64,000 nucleotides of DNA from positions 7,266,501 through 7,330,500 of the forward strand of contig LR990053.1 in the NCBI GenBank assembly GCA_905147135.1, written 5' to 3'. A program made the position numbers and the translations under genes. This document shows positions 49,561 to 62,665 of the stretch, piece after piece. The stretch's first letter is position 1. Each line of letters opens with the position of its first letter. This DNA comes from Blastobasis lacticolella (Eukaryota; Arthropoda; Insecta; Lepidoptera; Blastobasidae). The notes under the pieces were generated by a model. It saw only the letters and a program-made list of their open reading frames with translations. It made no database searches and had not been told where the DNA came from.

Positions 49561-49807
49561 GAAGTGAAACAATATTATGAAATCTATACGTAAACAGTTG
49601 CTAACATTTTAAATGGAAGCGGAAATTACTGTCGCTAATGCGTAAGCGCACACGGATACACGACGGCCGCCGTCGCAATATATGAAACACTTAAACCGCG
49701 GTCTCGGTTTGTTTGTCGCGTATAAGTGCTCAGTACAAAATGCACAAAGCGCTGAGTGCACCGGAGCGGGATCAGGCTTCAGGCCGCCGTGGCCGCAAAT
49801 TGCGCAC

Positions 49808-49847
49808 CCATTCCGTCCCATTCGGTCCCATTCTGCCCCATTCCGCT
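49808..49847. repeat. 10-bp minisatellite, four copies
   Basis: Four tandem copies of CCATTC(C/T/G)G-type decamers (CCCATTCCGT, CCCATTCGGT, CCCATTCTGC, CCCATTCCGC). The frames through it are repeat artefacts. Confidence 0.75.
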
Positions 49848-52354
49848 GCTCTGCGCCGCTCTTCGACGCGCTCTACGCTGCTAAGTACGCTGTTCGTCGC
49901 ACGCGCTGACTCGCGGATTTATTTTGCATGCAGCCAACACCCTTTGTAGAAGCAAAACAACTACTTGTGCCTGTCAGTTTTACATTACACTGGGGAACTA
50001 CTCTCTATTCTCTATGCCCGCAATTCGAAACTAACATTGTTAACTTTCACTTATGCCCGGCCTTCAATTGAATTTTCTATTAATTTTGCAGCAAGGTATC
50101 AACCGCCATGTAGCAGCAACACTATAAACTATCCCATAGACGTAACCTAATTCTGCGAGCACCTCTACAGTTACATTCAATACCATTATTACAAATACGA
50201 TCATCAATTAAGAACAGTTAACCCGCCGTAACAAATCAGCCGACTCCGGTTTCCCAACGCACAAAATTTATCATGAGACGTTAACAATAGATAATAAGAA
50301 ACAGTGTTATTCTTTTGTTCGCCAACAAATAGCTCCTAACGGACAGTCAGTTACCAATCGATAATTATCATTGTTCGAGCAATAACTGGAGACAATGGGA
50401 GATAAATTGCAAATGGCGTTGCCGTAAAAGACAAATAAAGCCCGCTGTGTGGAGTAGACGAATGCCTCGCGCGAGTCGTGAGTCAAGTATTGAAATGCGG
50501 GTAATTGCGAATTTCCTGCAAGCTAAACCGACCCGTCGAAAGGTCATTAGTGGATTCGTATCGTAGAATGCACGCCCCACCGGATTATTGTTTCCTGCTC
50601 GGCAGTGCTCAAGAATTGTTGAAAATGCATGCCTTTGTCTGGATAAATCCATCGGTCAAAATCAATATAACTGATTGGAGTTGCAATTGTTATGGCGTGC
50701 GTTTATTTACTTGCAAACCCTGTTCAAGAGAACAAAAGATATAGTTTTAAAAATACAAAATAACTCATAGTTATAAGCATGAAAATGTGATACCCATAGC
50801 ATAATGATTCAGCTTAATACGAGTACATCGTAAAACACGCAACGCTAACCAACAGCGATGAACTCGAATAAATCAGAAAATTCATTTTATGTTATTAACA
50901 TTTTCGCGTTGTTAAAATATTAAATAGTTGATGTATTCAGTCGCAGAGATCATTATGTTAATTCGCTCCCGATTCTCGGCGAATCTGCGAACAAAATTAA
51001 TGCGCGATTAAATGGAAAATGCGAGGCCAATAAACAGCGGGCGGTGCGCGCTCGCTTGGCGGCAAACCGTTTGGCTGGTTTACTTTTATAATATATAAAA
51101 AGAACTTAAATATAATTGTTGATAAAATCCGGTATTTGATAAGATTAAACCCATGTGCTAATTAATGCCACATTATCTTAAACGAAGTCAGCCTGTCATG
51201 TGATACATGCCAATATTCATATTTCGCAACATTGATTCGCCTTGCGTCACCTAATTGCGACACTCGCGATATCTAACCTCATATTTGTCTGCACAAAGTG
51301 TGTGTCAAACATGACGAGTCCAAATAAATTGTTGTATTTCAAAATATGCACGGCGACCCGGGACGGGAGGCGAGCCGCGGCCGCCGCGATTTATCATCGG
51401 AATCATCCGGCGGCCCGCCATTGTTTGTCGGGTTAATTTTATTTGTACCCGTCAGGCTTATCGAGTAATTATAATTGAATGCGACTCGCGGAATGTGGAA
51501 ACAATTTCGGGTCTCCGTATTTGCATACGCGGCGCGGTGGCGCGGCGCGACGGCGGTGCGGCTAATTCGATTATTATTTATAGATCGCGTCGCACCGCGG
51601 CCCGGTCAGCGGTTTCCGCGCTGGATCATTGACTTACTGATTCAGAATCGAGTTACAGCCGCACCGACTATAAAACTTATGTTTCAGCGTGTCGTAAAAA
51701 CGCTATTAAAGCGAGTGCGTGTTCGGATTCAATAAGGCGTCCGCCCGGTTCGGCGCGACATTGTAACCGGACGCGGCCGCATTATTAATCCACTTTATTC
51801 AACGTTAATAACCATATTATTCAAATAAATAGATTGCCGAATAAATTATCAATAGCTCATCTGTCATGTCGTATTAGAATCGTCGATGTAATCTCGTGGG
51901 ACATTAAGTTTTCTACGACCTTTAGTTGGCACTTTTATATCTTTATTATTTATTTTATTCATGGATTATTATTGTAATTAACCTCAATACTTCCTCGTTC
52001 ATTAATATGTATGTATGGTCTTCTTTATTGTGAATATTTATTACGGGGTGTTATAAAATCGAAACGTTATCTCGCGGCGCGGTTTATCTTTGTTGTTCAT
52101 GTTTTATGAATGTCGTTAATGTTTTAACGTCAATTTAGCCGGTTGACAAATAGATTTAGAATTTCAAATCACTTTCTTAATAACATCCGGGAGATAAAAT
52201 TGGCTTTCTCTATCTTGAACTATGCTATAACATTGGTGTTTATTTTAATGAACTGGAGGTGCTATCGGTAATTTGTTCGGATCGTAAATGATGGCTTTAT
52301 TCTTGTCGTCAACAGAGGTTACGACGATCGATTCCTAATACCATCATAGCTATA

Positions 52355-52437
52355 GAAAGAAAGAAAGAAAGAAGACATTTATTACACGTAGACACCACGA
52401 CACGTATAGGTATAGGTATACCTTTGGTGCCTACTTC
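52355..52437. repeat. GAAA microsatellite and adjoining repeat end
   Basis: A (GAAA)n tract of about four units at 52355-52373 is followed by CATTTATTACACGTAG and a TATAGG(TATAGG) run to about 52425. This looks like the tail of a retroposed repeat in antisense orientation. It stops some 45-100 bases before the acceptor of groucho exon 5. Confidence 0.5.
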
Positions 52438-52480
52438 CTGTATCATTGCCAGACAACTAACAATAAGCTGTCCTTCACAG

Positions 52481-52618
52481 ACGGAGATTGCAAAGCGGCT
52501 GAACGCGATAATCGCGCAGATCCTGCCGTTCCTATCGCAGGAGCATCAGCAGCAGGTCGCCACTGCGGTGGACCGCGCCAAGCAAGTCACCATGACGGAG
52601 CTCAACGCTATTATTGGG
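52481..52618 (+). CDS. gro: Groucho, coding exon 5 (second half of Q domain)
   Basis: Encodes residues 93-138. It starts [18 protein letters not shown], then [18 protein letters not shown], and ends MTELNAIIG. This is the second helix of the Q domain and the most conserved part of the N-terminal half of the family. It contributes the coiled-coil interface and the surface that Tcf factors bind. Acceptor TCCTTCACAG, donor GTAAGT at 52619, phase 0 at both ends. The sequence is slightly closer to vertebrate TLE than to the fly protein at some positions (SQEHQQQV). GC-ending codons make up 36 of 46. With exons 1-4 it completes an uninterrupted Q domain. Confidence 0.97.
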
Positions 52619-54928
52619 GTAAGTTATCTATGAGTAATACACAGGGATTATAGAGGTTGAATAAAGGTAGAAGAAGTTGAGACTAAGGCTTCAAGTACAT
52701 CAATGACGCTCAAGACAATATTTGCCTCATTTATGTCTTGAATACTGTACCATCTGTACCATCATACTTGCTAAGCAAATATCCCTAGCACAAATAGAAT
52801 GTACGAAACGAGAACAATTTGCCGAATATTGTTTGATATTTTTCGATTTGGAGTGACAATATTGATACGTATTGTTCGGGCCCACACTGAAAACCGACCC
52901 AAACAACAAAACAGCCGTCCTACAGAAAGTGGCTGAACTCAACCCACTTATTTCCATTGCCACATTATCGTCCCGTTTCGGCGGCGGCGGTGTAAACGCG
53001 CAATTACCGCACCGGTTGACATTAACCTCTCATGATTTACGGAATCCCTCGCGCCTTTTACTGAACTTTAAGCGTTCGGTGGGCGGGCAACAAATTAAAT
53101 TTCTCCGTAACATATCACGCGAGCGAACACGTGCGCCGGGCCGTGTAAGCGCGCCGGTGGCATCTGTCCAAACAGAGCCGTCCTCGCCGTGTTGCATCCA
53201 CAATGAAATTACAGTCGAGCACTCCGAGCAGGCAGCCCGAGTGTCGAACACATAAACCACTGTACGCGGCATCGTCATGCTTGTTCATTGCCAAAAAGAA
53301 AAACCTACACACGTCGGCGTTATTGCTAATGTAGGCGTTTGTTTGCATGTGAAATTATACACACTGACAGCTACTCATTTTTGCTAATTGTTGACACAAA
53401 CATTGTTCCTATGTGGCAACGTTTGTTTAAAACTGCAATGTACAGCATAAAGTATTAGTAATCGTCGAGTGGGTAAATGTAATTTAATAATAGAACACGA
53501 AAGTAAACTAAGCGCAACGGAAATAGCTGTTGGAACAAGAGCGTACGTGTAAAGTGAGTCGGCTCTAAAAGCGCGCCTTTCAACAGGTCGAAAGTTCCTC
53601 GCTCGTTAATTAAACTATCTAAGCCGCGCAAGACGGCTGGCTCCGCGCCAGACAACACAAATTGATAAAATTTCGACAAAGTGCGAGCGGAGGCGGGTTG
53701 TTTAGAAAATAATGTGCGGCGGACAACCTCTGCGTCGAATTAACATGGTCGCGGGTGCGCGGGCGACCTTTGTCAGCCGGGCGCGGCTCCACGCCGCACT
53801 ATTAGCTCTCCCGCGCGACCCAACCCGCGCGAATTAGTATCCGCCCTCAAATAGTCCGCGCTAACTAATTTCACAACACTCTAATTGTATTTTTTAGCGC
53901 GAAGGTGTCGTGAGCGCTTCATTGCCGCCTATTATTTCAATAGGCCCGCCATTCGCGGCCGGGTGCCAAGTCGTTAGTGCGACCTATTCTCGCGATGTGT
54001 TAACGTTTCGCGTTTTAAATCGTGAATAGGCTGCAGTGACTGAAATAAATCACTTTAAAGATAATGAGGGCGAATATAAAGTGTAGGCAGTCATTCGTCG
54101 CTCGCCGCGCTGCAGCGAGCTGGCGCGCGGCCAAGCGAGCGGCGCGCGCGCCGGACACGCTGCTCTAATGTCAGTTTAAAAACAAACGCACCGTTTTAGC
54201 TCGCTCTATTTGTTGCCAGAATACCTGAGCAAAATATTGTCACTAAATATTAGCAATTCTCGTCACCCAAATTCAGTTCGTTACCTCGCGCCGTGAATCA
54301 ACAATCTCATGAATTATTTACACAGGATCTGACTCTTCGATCTTGTTAATAACTGTTCCATAATTATTAAAAGCTGTAGTGTGGCATTTAAGATGTTAAT
54401 GCTAATAGCGACGCCTCGCCGCGGTCGTAAATCTTGTTTTATTGTATTTTTATTCTGGCTCTGCTCGCTCGCGTTTGTCGCGGGCGTATATCATTTCTCA
54501 CCGTTGAAGGAACCCTTTTATTCAGCCACTACGAAGGAAAAAACTCCTAAAGGATAAAGGAAAATACCTTAAGACCCCAAAGTATTTGGCGAAGGTTCAT
54601 CGCCCCCTCCGTTAGGATTTACCTACATGTATAGATTACTGAACAGCCTCTAGACACCGGCAAAACGCAATATCGCTCTCCCCCTATAAAACACTCTAAT
54701 TTAAATAAAAAAGCGGCGCCACCTTCCGTATGTCGGTCCTTTTTTTATTACGAACCTTTTTTATTTTCGGGTCAGCTTGGGATCAAAGGGGCTCTCCCTC
54801 GAGAGTGGCCGCCCTCCTCTCCCTCCGTCTGATTTGCAACGATTCCGTCGCGCGCCGATTTGTGAAGAGGGAATAGTCCTCGAATTGGGGACTGTTTGCC
54901 TGCCTATTAAAATCACTTACCGTCTCGA

Positions 54929-54967
54929 GGAGCGGCGGGCGGAGAGCGGCGAGCGGCGAGCGGCGGG
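54929..54967. repeat. GAGCGGC heptamer minisatellite
   Basis: Imperfect tandem copies of GAGCGGC/GAGCGGG, with three near-perfect copies at 54944-54964. Confidence 0.65.
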
Positions 54968-55912
54968 CTCTCGCGCCACGTTTACCCTCGCTACCGTTTT
55001 ATTTATGATATTTTGATGCGAATTAATATCGTATTACAGGAGACGTTTGTTTAGTTAACTTTCTACTAAAATGTTCAATGCTGTACTTACAAGGTACAGC
55101 TTCGTAAATTATGGAAACAATTTCTTGAGTTGATTTTGATTCGAACGCGGAATGAACAACAATCAAGATACGGCACCCTCCACGCCGAGTGCGATAAGTA
55201 AAACTGTTCGCTATTGTGTATAGACATTGCGCGTGAATTCGCCGACAATAAGCGAAGTAGGGAGGCGCCGGGAGCGAAACGTCGTCGCTCCGTTATCGGT
55301 ACATCATTTCTCGTTCTGATTTTATTCCGCGTCGCCGAGCCCGGGGGCGGCCCCCGACCTCCGAGTAATAGCTTCCAGATACGAGGCGCCTCACACTCAC
55401 CTATACATGACACAAATGTTCACATTGAAACAATATTCACGTAACCCCAGAATCCAGATCGATACGCCGCCGCCGCCGGCGCTCCTGCCGCGATCCGCAC
55501 GCGTCGCGACTGCGATAACAAATCTTGATCTCTAATGTTTATTAAACAACTGTTGGTAATTGGCAAGCCGGATCATTGACAAGCTTGCAAAATAACCATG
55601 TGTATTACGCGTATAGTTTATGCAACATTATCTCGAGAGATAGGTGAGCAAACACGAGCGCTCGCTGTGTAAATAGAGCGTATCTGTTTTCCCGGCGATG
55701 GCTTTATAAACAAGCGACTCGTGAAAACATTTCTATCTAGTTTGCGCCGGGCCCCGCGCCCTCTGATAAAAATTACGACGCGAATAAATCGGGGTGCGGC
55801 GGGGCGCGGGCGGGGGGACATGAATTTGTCATTTTTTCCCAGGCACGTTCGCGGGCGGGTGATAAATATTGCATTGCAGCCCTCGGCGCCTTGTCCCCGC
55901 GCGGCGTTAGCT

Positions 55913-55943
55913 CTCGCCTCGCGCCTCGCGCCTCGCGCCTCGC
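55913..55943. repeat. CTCGCGC heptamer minisatellite
   Basis: Four head-to-tail copies of CTCGC(G)C, the last three exact. It produces overlapping low-complexity frames on both strands. Confidence 0.7.
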
Positions 55944-58539
55944 TGCTTGTTTTTCAACACGCGGAACTGAGTTAGGGCCCATTCTGTCGTCGCTTCCAAT
56001 GAAATTATGTAATCAGTTTTACGACTCATCCGCTCCGCGCTCCTCTTTTTCTGCCCATTCTCATCCTTCGAGGTTTCGATCCTATTTGTCAAGTTAGGAG
56101 CACGTTTTATTGCGAGCACTAAAACAAAGGTCTGTGTCATTTCTCTTTGTCGCTCGTAGAATATCAATAACGGTAGGACGAGCGGTGGCGGGGCGAGGCG
56201 CGCGTTTCGATTAAGACTCGATGTTTATTGCCTCCGAGTTAATGTTGAAGCAGTAGGTAGATGTGATTAGAAGCAATTATGTTGAAAGTGTAACACATGT
56301 CGGCGTCGCGTGCCGCCGCCCGCGGCGCCGCGGCCTAATGGCGCGTGGCGCCCCCCGGCCACCCCCTCGATAAACTACCCGCTTTGTTGCTCATGCCGAC
56401 GTTTTATGCCCCGCATCCAAGAGCAAACGGCTTTAAGAGCACCCAGTGTAAACAATTACAGCAATAATTTCAGAATTATTATCTCGATGTATGCGTTGGG
56501 AATGAGTAAACAGTAAACACAGACAGAGCAATGATTGAGAGAGACCGCCGTCAATGTATGAATGGGTTTTGCTCTAATACAACATAGGAGAACGAGCACT
56601 TATAACTGGCGAGTGTCATCGCTGTTTTTGTTTTAAAATGCTATCATATTAGCAAATGATAAACCTCAATGAAGAGCGTCTTCGTTGACAGCTCAATCCA
56701 GCCGCGAGCGAGCGCCGAGCAGCCCGAGTCGGCGGCAATCGCTCTATAATGGCGCCTAATGCGCCCCAACCGCGAGCTAATTATTTAACTGTGTTAGTGG
56801 AAACTTTCCTCCGATAGCTCCCATTAAAACGCTACTAATTGCAGGTTAATTCCAGCCTAATGTCTTAGATTACAAGCCCACTTACTTGCCGCTTAACTCG
56901 GTAATCGCCCGACCAATTAAACCTATTCACAGAATGGTTCAAACGAATTTTTGAGACGCCACGCAACGCTGCGCCCATTATGTCATTTGTTTTATTGATT
57001 CTAATGCTCTCGTAATGCAGTCTGTTGTTTTTAGACGATATGACCAATTTTAGCAAGTAAATAGCCGTTTAATTGGTGTAATTTCTGTACGTCAATAAAA
57101 CAGCTTTCGTAATTCAAGAAAAACACTTCGACATAACTATAATAAAGATGACATAAGTTTGTTTAATATACTATAATGGTATGTTACGTTACGTTATGCG
57201 CAGATATTGGAATGTGAGTAATAAAAATGTGAAAATGCTCTCGGGATTTGGGAGGGATTTTTATGCATAAAAATCTGTTCTGTCGGCGAACGGTGCCCAT
57301 TAATAAATCGAATATAATCCCCCGAGCGGAGGGTGGATCTCACTTGAGATTATTGAATTTTAAATCTCATATATTTTGTGCTTGTTATTTTATCCACTTT
57401 TACCAATTAGTTGTGTAGTTGGAGTAGTAATAATAACGCTGTAATATTACTATTTACGAATTCCAGGGCCAAATTAATCGTTTTAAACTCAATGGGCCAG
57501 GTTTGTTTTACAAACAAAACATTCACTGCATTTAAAATATTAAAATGAATTCCAATCCCTTACTTATTATTCAATGTCGACGCTTTTCATGTTGCTCTAC
57601 AATATGTAGAGCGTGCGTGTCTGATTTATAAATTATGTAAAGCTATTACAATCAATTTTATGAATCATAATTAATGAGCCATATTCGATTTTAAATATTT
57701 AATTTGTAATTAAAACCTCCATTCAAGAATCTGTCGGTACAATAATGACATCAGAAGTAATTAATTAATGATTTACCGTTATAAATAGAAAATTGGATAA
57801 TTAATGCAAAGTAGCGTATTTAATATTTATCGAACTAGAAACCTTCACTTTCCTTAATTGAATTAATCAATAAAAGGAAATATATGTTAAGTAAATATAC
57901 CGTAATGGTGAAAGAAATACTCTATGGAATATAAAATATTTCATCCCCTCTTTGGGGAAGCTAGCACTCATCTAGCAGTAGCGCCTACTTTTAATTACTT
58001 TTAACGAGTCACAAGTGTGTTGTCTACCCTGTAACGTACTATGTTTCGTACTTCGTTATGACACAACAGTCTTAAGTGTATTAAAGTGCTTTTTGTGGAA
58101 GACGGTAGACCAACCACCTGGAGCCACAATCGCGTTGTGCCATTCGAGGAGTCTTAATATGCGTTTTTAATTATGGCGGTCAAATTATCAAATGCTTGGC
58201 GTCTGACTCACAACAATACATTAAAAAGTACATTCCAAATCCACGATCCAGCACGTCAGGTGCAAACGAACAGCGCAGACCGCGAGCAGGCCGTGTGAAA
58301 TGCGCCGTATAACCTCGGCGCCCGCGTTTTTCCACAAAGGCCCCGAGACAGCGAGTCTGCTCACTCGGAATCCCTCACACAATGCCGCGCCGTCATAATA
58401 GATAAATAATCCCCCGAGGGACCGCGTTGGGGGCGCAAGGGCCCTAGGGGAAGCTCGCTTTATTGAGAACACGGCTCAGTTTCACCCCAACCCCGCTGCA
58501 CCGCGCTACAATACTTGTAATTACTCGCCGCTGACAATT

Positions 58540-58569
58540 GTGACGTCATTTTTGCAACGTGACGTCATT
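58540..58569. promoter_or_regulatory. Two perfect CRE sites (TGACGTCA) in tandem
   Basis: GTGACGTCATT occurs at 58540-58550 and 58559-58569, start to start 19 bases. TGACGTCA is the full palindromic CREB/ATF site. Both lie in intron 5 of groucho beside a moderately GC-rich stretch. Function is inferred only. Confidence 0.5.
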
Positions 58570-59488
58570 AATATTCTTTACGTATAGAAGTGCAAAGGTG
58601 CCAAGGTTCACGGGGACAATGACATTTCAAGTTTTTATCTTGTTTACCGCTAATGCCCCGTCTCCTATAGTAAAGGGTAACCTAGTTAAGAAGGCAGGAA
58701 ATCAATATTTGGCTGTCAACATTTTTAGTGCTTGCATTGTTTCATACAGACATAGTAATTTGTTGCCATTAATAAAAAATTGGCAATTAATAAATGATGT
58801 AGGACTATATTTATAAGACTTTTTCCAAACTTTAATAAATTTATAACGGCAAATGGTAAGTTTTAACAGGGCTCCAAAGTATAACTTAGTATCGCAATAC
58901 AAATTGTCCTCGTTAATACTTATAAAAAGCAAACGAGAAACGAACCGTTTCCACGCTAGAAGGGGTTCCAGGAAACAATATACTTTCAGAAGACGTAACT
59001 TTATACATCTGAAATTAATAGACAGGTGTCTCGACTATATATTTTTTTTCTTCTTTCTCATAACACTCATTTATTGAGTAATGTATTTGAATACATGACA
59101 TAATTATAACAGTAGACCGGTTATGTACTGATGATATTCTTTTATTAGAACTTAACTGGGAACGTATCTAATGAAAAATGTAAATATTATAAATGAAAGT
59201 TGATACTTTCATTTAGAATGTGATCATTACTAACTCATACAATCCACAGCTGGACATGAGCCTCCTCCACGCTAGATTTACTTTTCAATACATATCTCGA
59301 ACCTCAGAATTTATAAACCACTGAATTTATAAATTCTATAATTATAAGGGTATAACTATAGCGCCCATACATTTTCCACGCAATATTAATGCAGGTAAAA
59401 CACAAAGGCCAGGTCTTTGTGTTTTAGTGTTCACAGTTCATGCGCTTATACTGCCACAGTGTATACTACACCTCAATATCACCTTTAG

Positions 59489-59491
<3 letters not shown>

Positions 59492-59527
<36 letters not shown>
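59492..59527. repeat. (TA)18 microsatellite
   Basis: Thirty-six bases of uninterrupted TA repeat, likely polymorphic in length. Confidence 0.95.
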
Positions 59528-59530
<3 letters not shown>

Positions 59531-59928
59531 TATGTGTAGTGTAGTACATATTTGTTTTAATGTTTTTAATAATTATATAATAAGTATAAGTATAAGTATT
59601 TATTTCACCAATATCTTGCCACACCATAATATCTTTAACCGTTCGCGTAAAGCGCCTAGGATGCATGGGATTTTCTGAAAACTTGCGCTGTGACAGGCAT
59701 GAGCCCTCGCAGCATTATGCTGAGACTAGTCCATTTCAGTTTCCGTTACATCACTGGCTGGTCTTATAAATTTTCTATAATTGTAAATTACTGTACTCAC
59801 TGAATAAAGTACTGTCTATGTCTACCTAATCACCACAGCGGTTGCCACCGCGAGAACCGATCCGATCGAACTCCGGCTAACTTTAATTCGGCTGATAATA
59901 TAAACATCGAAGTTCAGAACCGGGCCGA

Positions 59929-60120
59929 TAGCTCAGTCGTTAGGGGAGCGGGTTTTAATCCGGCTGAGGCGCTCACTCGTGTTCAATCACACCCAAACTC
60001 GGCGAGGGGATGAACAGCTGGTTGGTGACTGTCGCGAATGAGGTCTGTTTTGTCATTTGTAGCTATTGAGCTGGTTCTGCCGATGCGTTCATAACTAGAC
60101 ATTGGATAGGGACATCGACA
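59929..60120 (+). mobile_element. Second tRNA-like SINE candidate
   Basis: The head GGCCGATAGCTCAGTCG has a good tRNA A box (TAGCTCAGTCG), followed by GGTTTTAATCCGG and, later, GTTCAATCAC, either of which could be a B box. A non-tRNA body follows ('tgaacagctggttggtgactgtcg'). It differs from the 12562 family. The spacing does not fit a working tRNA gene, and no target-site duplication was found. Confidence 0.5.
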
Positions 60121-62665
60121 TAATGTTAAATTAAATAGTGTCGGCTATTAGTATTTGTGAATAACTTCTTACAGCTTTCGTGTTAATAAAATTAAAAGGA
60201 AGTACTAGAATAGAATACCTGTAAGGAAGAACTTTTAAATAACTTCACAAAAACTTGAAAGGTTTACGTTTGACATCTTCTGTTTTTCGCGTACCAGCGG
60301 TAAAAGTGTGAAAACTCTATTCAAAAGCAGTGTAGATAAAATTGATTAAAGCGCTTGATTCAAAATGTGAAATGAATATCTCCACACAAATAGGTAGGTA
60401 CACCTTACTTAATATAATATTAAACTGCCCGCAATACGGTCCCTAATCCCTATCCAAAACAGATAAAAGGCCAAAATATAATGCATATTCATTGTTAAGG
60501 TTAGGTTTTCATAATCCCCCCGACACTGTCGTGTTTAATCTCGTCAAAATATGCGAGGGAAAAAATATCGCGGCTCCCCTCTTTGTCATTCATGGCGGCG
60601 CGCGGTGGCGAGGAGGTGGAAATGGATTTTTAGATCAACGCCTTACCTTAAGCTCGTATTGTTGATGTTTTCGCGTGCGAAAGGGCGTGTAGTTATCTAC
60701 CTGTATCAGTCGTGAACACATGAGAGAAATATGATGTAGTAAAAGTATATTCTAGTCTATAACAAATATAAGTCTCTTTCTCATAGGAATAGAATTCTCG
60801 TAGGATAGGAATAGACAGAGACCAACGGTTTTCACTTGTTACTAATATGGTTCCTTTGCACGCTTCGTCCATATTCATGAATCTTCTCGTACCTCTAGAA
60901 GGAGCAGGGTTAACCTTACCCTGATATCTAAGACATAGGTCTCTGACCTACTTTGGTTTCAGAAGTTTCAATGTATTGTATTTTTATCGCCTGTAAAAGT
61001 TTCGAAATAAATTATAAAGTTATGTTATGTTCAATAATATGGTACGTATCTTCCAATTATATATATTATGTAGCCATGGAATAAAACCTGCACTACCCAG
61101 ATATATACAATCTACAACATTCCAAATAACAACACCCGAGACGTATCGAAGAAACATTTTCATATAAAGGGAAAAATATGAAAGTGGAATCAGATTTATC
61201 CCGGCAAATCTTCGAGTGTGGCGAGCCTAATGGGGTGTCGGGGTGGGGTGGGGGGCGGTGTGAGCCGTGAAAGTTCTCGATAGCGCTGTTGTGGGATCAC
61301 GTCACCGACCGTAGACACGGCTTTGTATAATTTAGATACCTCCGCTCAGGCCGCCCCCACCGCCGCGTTCGGTAATTACTTCTCACCTTAAAACGTTAAA
61401 TAGCCTCCGGTTTGAATTAGTTTGTCACGCTCCTGCCGCGTGATTCTACGCTAACAAGCATATTACAATGCGAGTTTTTGTATGATGTTACTTCCAATTA
61501 AACAAAAACAAACAAACAAAAAGTGCTCTAAAAACTGTGAGCCTTAAAACTTGAAATAGAATCTACATCAACATAATACGAATTAAAAATCCCCCTTTTA
61601 TAAAAAAAAGCACTCCAACTAAGTGGCGCTCGCCACCTTTTGACACACAATAAATCACAGCCGTGAGCGGCCAATAAAAAATATGTTCCACCCTCGGCGA
61701 AAATCCAATTAATTTTCGGCCGCTAAAAAAAAGAGCACGCTCGTCCGAGCGGAAAAAGCTGAGCCTCGCGCCGCGAGCCACGAGCGCCGGCGGAAGCGGA
61801 CGCCGCGCCGTAATAACGTTAAGCGGGGCGGAACGGGAAGCGCGGGAAAACGAGAAAAGTGGAAAAAGGGGAATAATGGAGAAGGAGTAATCAATTTCGC
61901 TCAGTCGCCGCCGGCGGGCGAAGCTCTCATTTAAAATTTAAAATATCGCGGAGTGGAGGGGCCCGCCGAGGACTTTTTAATTTGGCTCGGCACCGTTTTA
62001 AAAATGCACACGGCTCTGCGGTGACACATCAATTCACTTTGACTGGCGACACTAAAACGTGCGCTTTATTTAGCCACTTTTAAATGAGCTAATTAATTTC
62101 CTCCCCTCGCATTAAGGTCGCGGGCGAATTGGCCGCCGCCGCGACGACGTGTTTACTTCCAATTATGTCAAAAACATGTTTCGACGCGGGATCGATACCA
62201 CCGTACCAGTTAAATCCGCATGCAAATATCATGGACTGTAATTACTTTTTTGCGTCCACTAACATGCGCGGCGTCATAACGTATGATGTGATTTTAATGC
62301 TCTCTTATAGTTGTGTGCTGTAGTCTCGGTGTGGATTTATATAGCACTCATTCATTAAAATCTAATGAGGTAATCAATTCCTCTTTTTGTTTAGAATATT
62401 TTAGTTTTTTGGCGCGTTAATCATCTTCCACACTGATGGCTACCATGTGCAATTTGAACGGCGTTCATTTATCATATGTAATGACTAATGACACACAATC
62501 CCCATATATCTCCCACGTAAATACCACTTACGCATCTGACGCACCTCATTATACCAATCTTAATATTATGAACTCTGTTACACTGGTCCATAGTCTCTGC
62601 CCATCTGTGGGACACAGGCGTGAGCTTTATGTATGTATGTTATAACTGGTTCCTCTTGTTCACAG

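Larger units (their letters stand above)
33413..52480 (+). other. gro: groucho intron 4 (19068 bp)
   Basis: The longest intron here. CpG-rich patches occur near 33655-33880, 35095-35140, 35490-35590, 36890-37110, 37500-37600, 37740-37890, 40130-40170, 40390-40440, 40610-40680, 41220-41340, 44880-45200, 46570-46630, 47910-48080, 51350-51420 and 51520-51610, between AT-rich stretches rich in TAATTA-type words. Eight GCGGCCGC octamers lie inside (33839, 37877, 37883, 40401, 44918, 46615, 51377, 51773). Mobile sequence includes SINE copies at 34441, 39640 and 49229 and a repeat fragment near 41465. Many open frames appear on both strands in the GC-rich patches; none resembles a protein family, and I see no nested gene. 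Confidence 0.8.
52619..62665 (+). other. gro: groucho intron 5 (10047 bp)
   Basis: Donor GTAAGT, acceptor TCCTCTTGTTCACAG. CpG-rich patches lie near 53100-53160, 53745-53830, 54095-54150, 54930-54970, 55330-55360, 55790-55950, 56310-56370, 58300-58450, 60595-60620, 61220-61260 and 61760-61830. Listed separately are two heptamer minisatellites, a pair of TGACGTCA sites, a (TA)18 tract and a tRNA-like repeat. No nested gene is recognised; frames on both strands are compositional. Confidence 0.8.
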
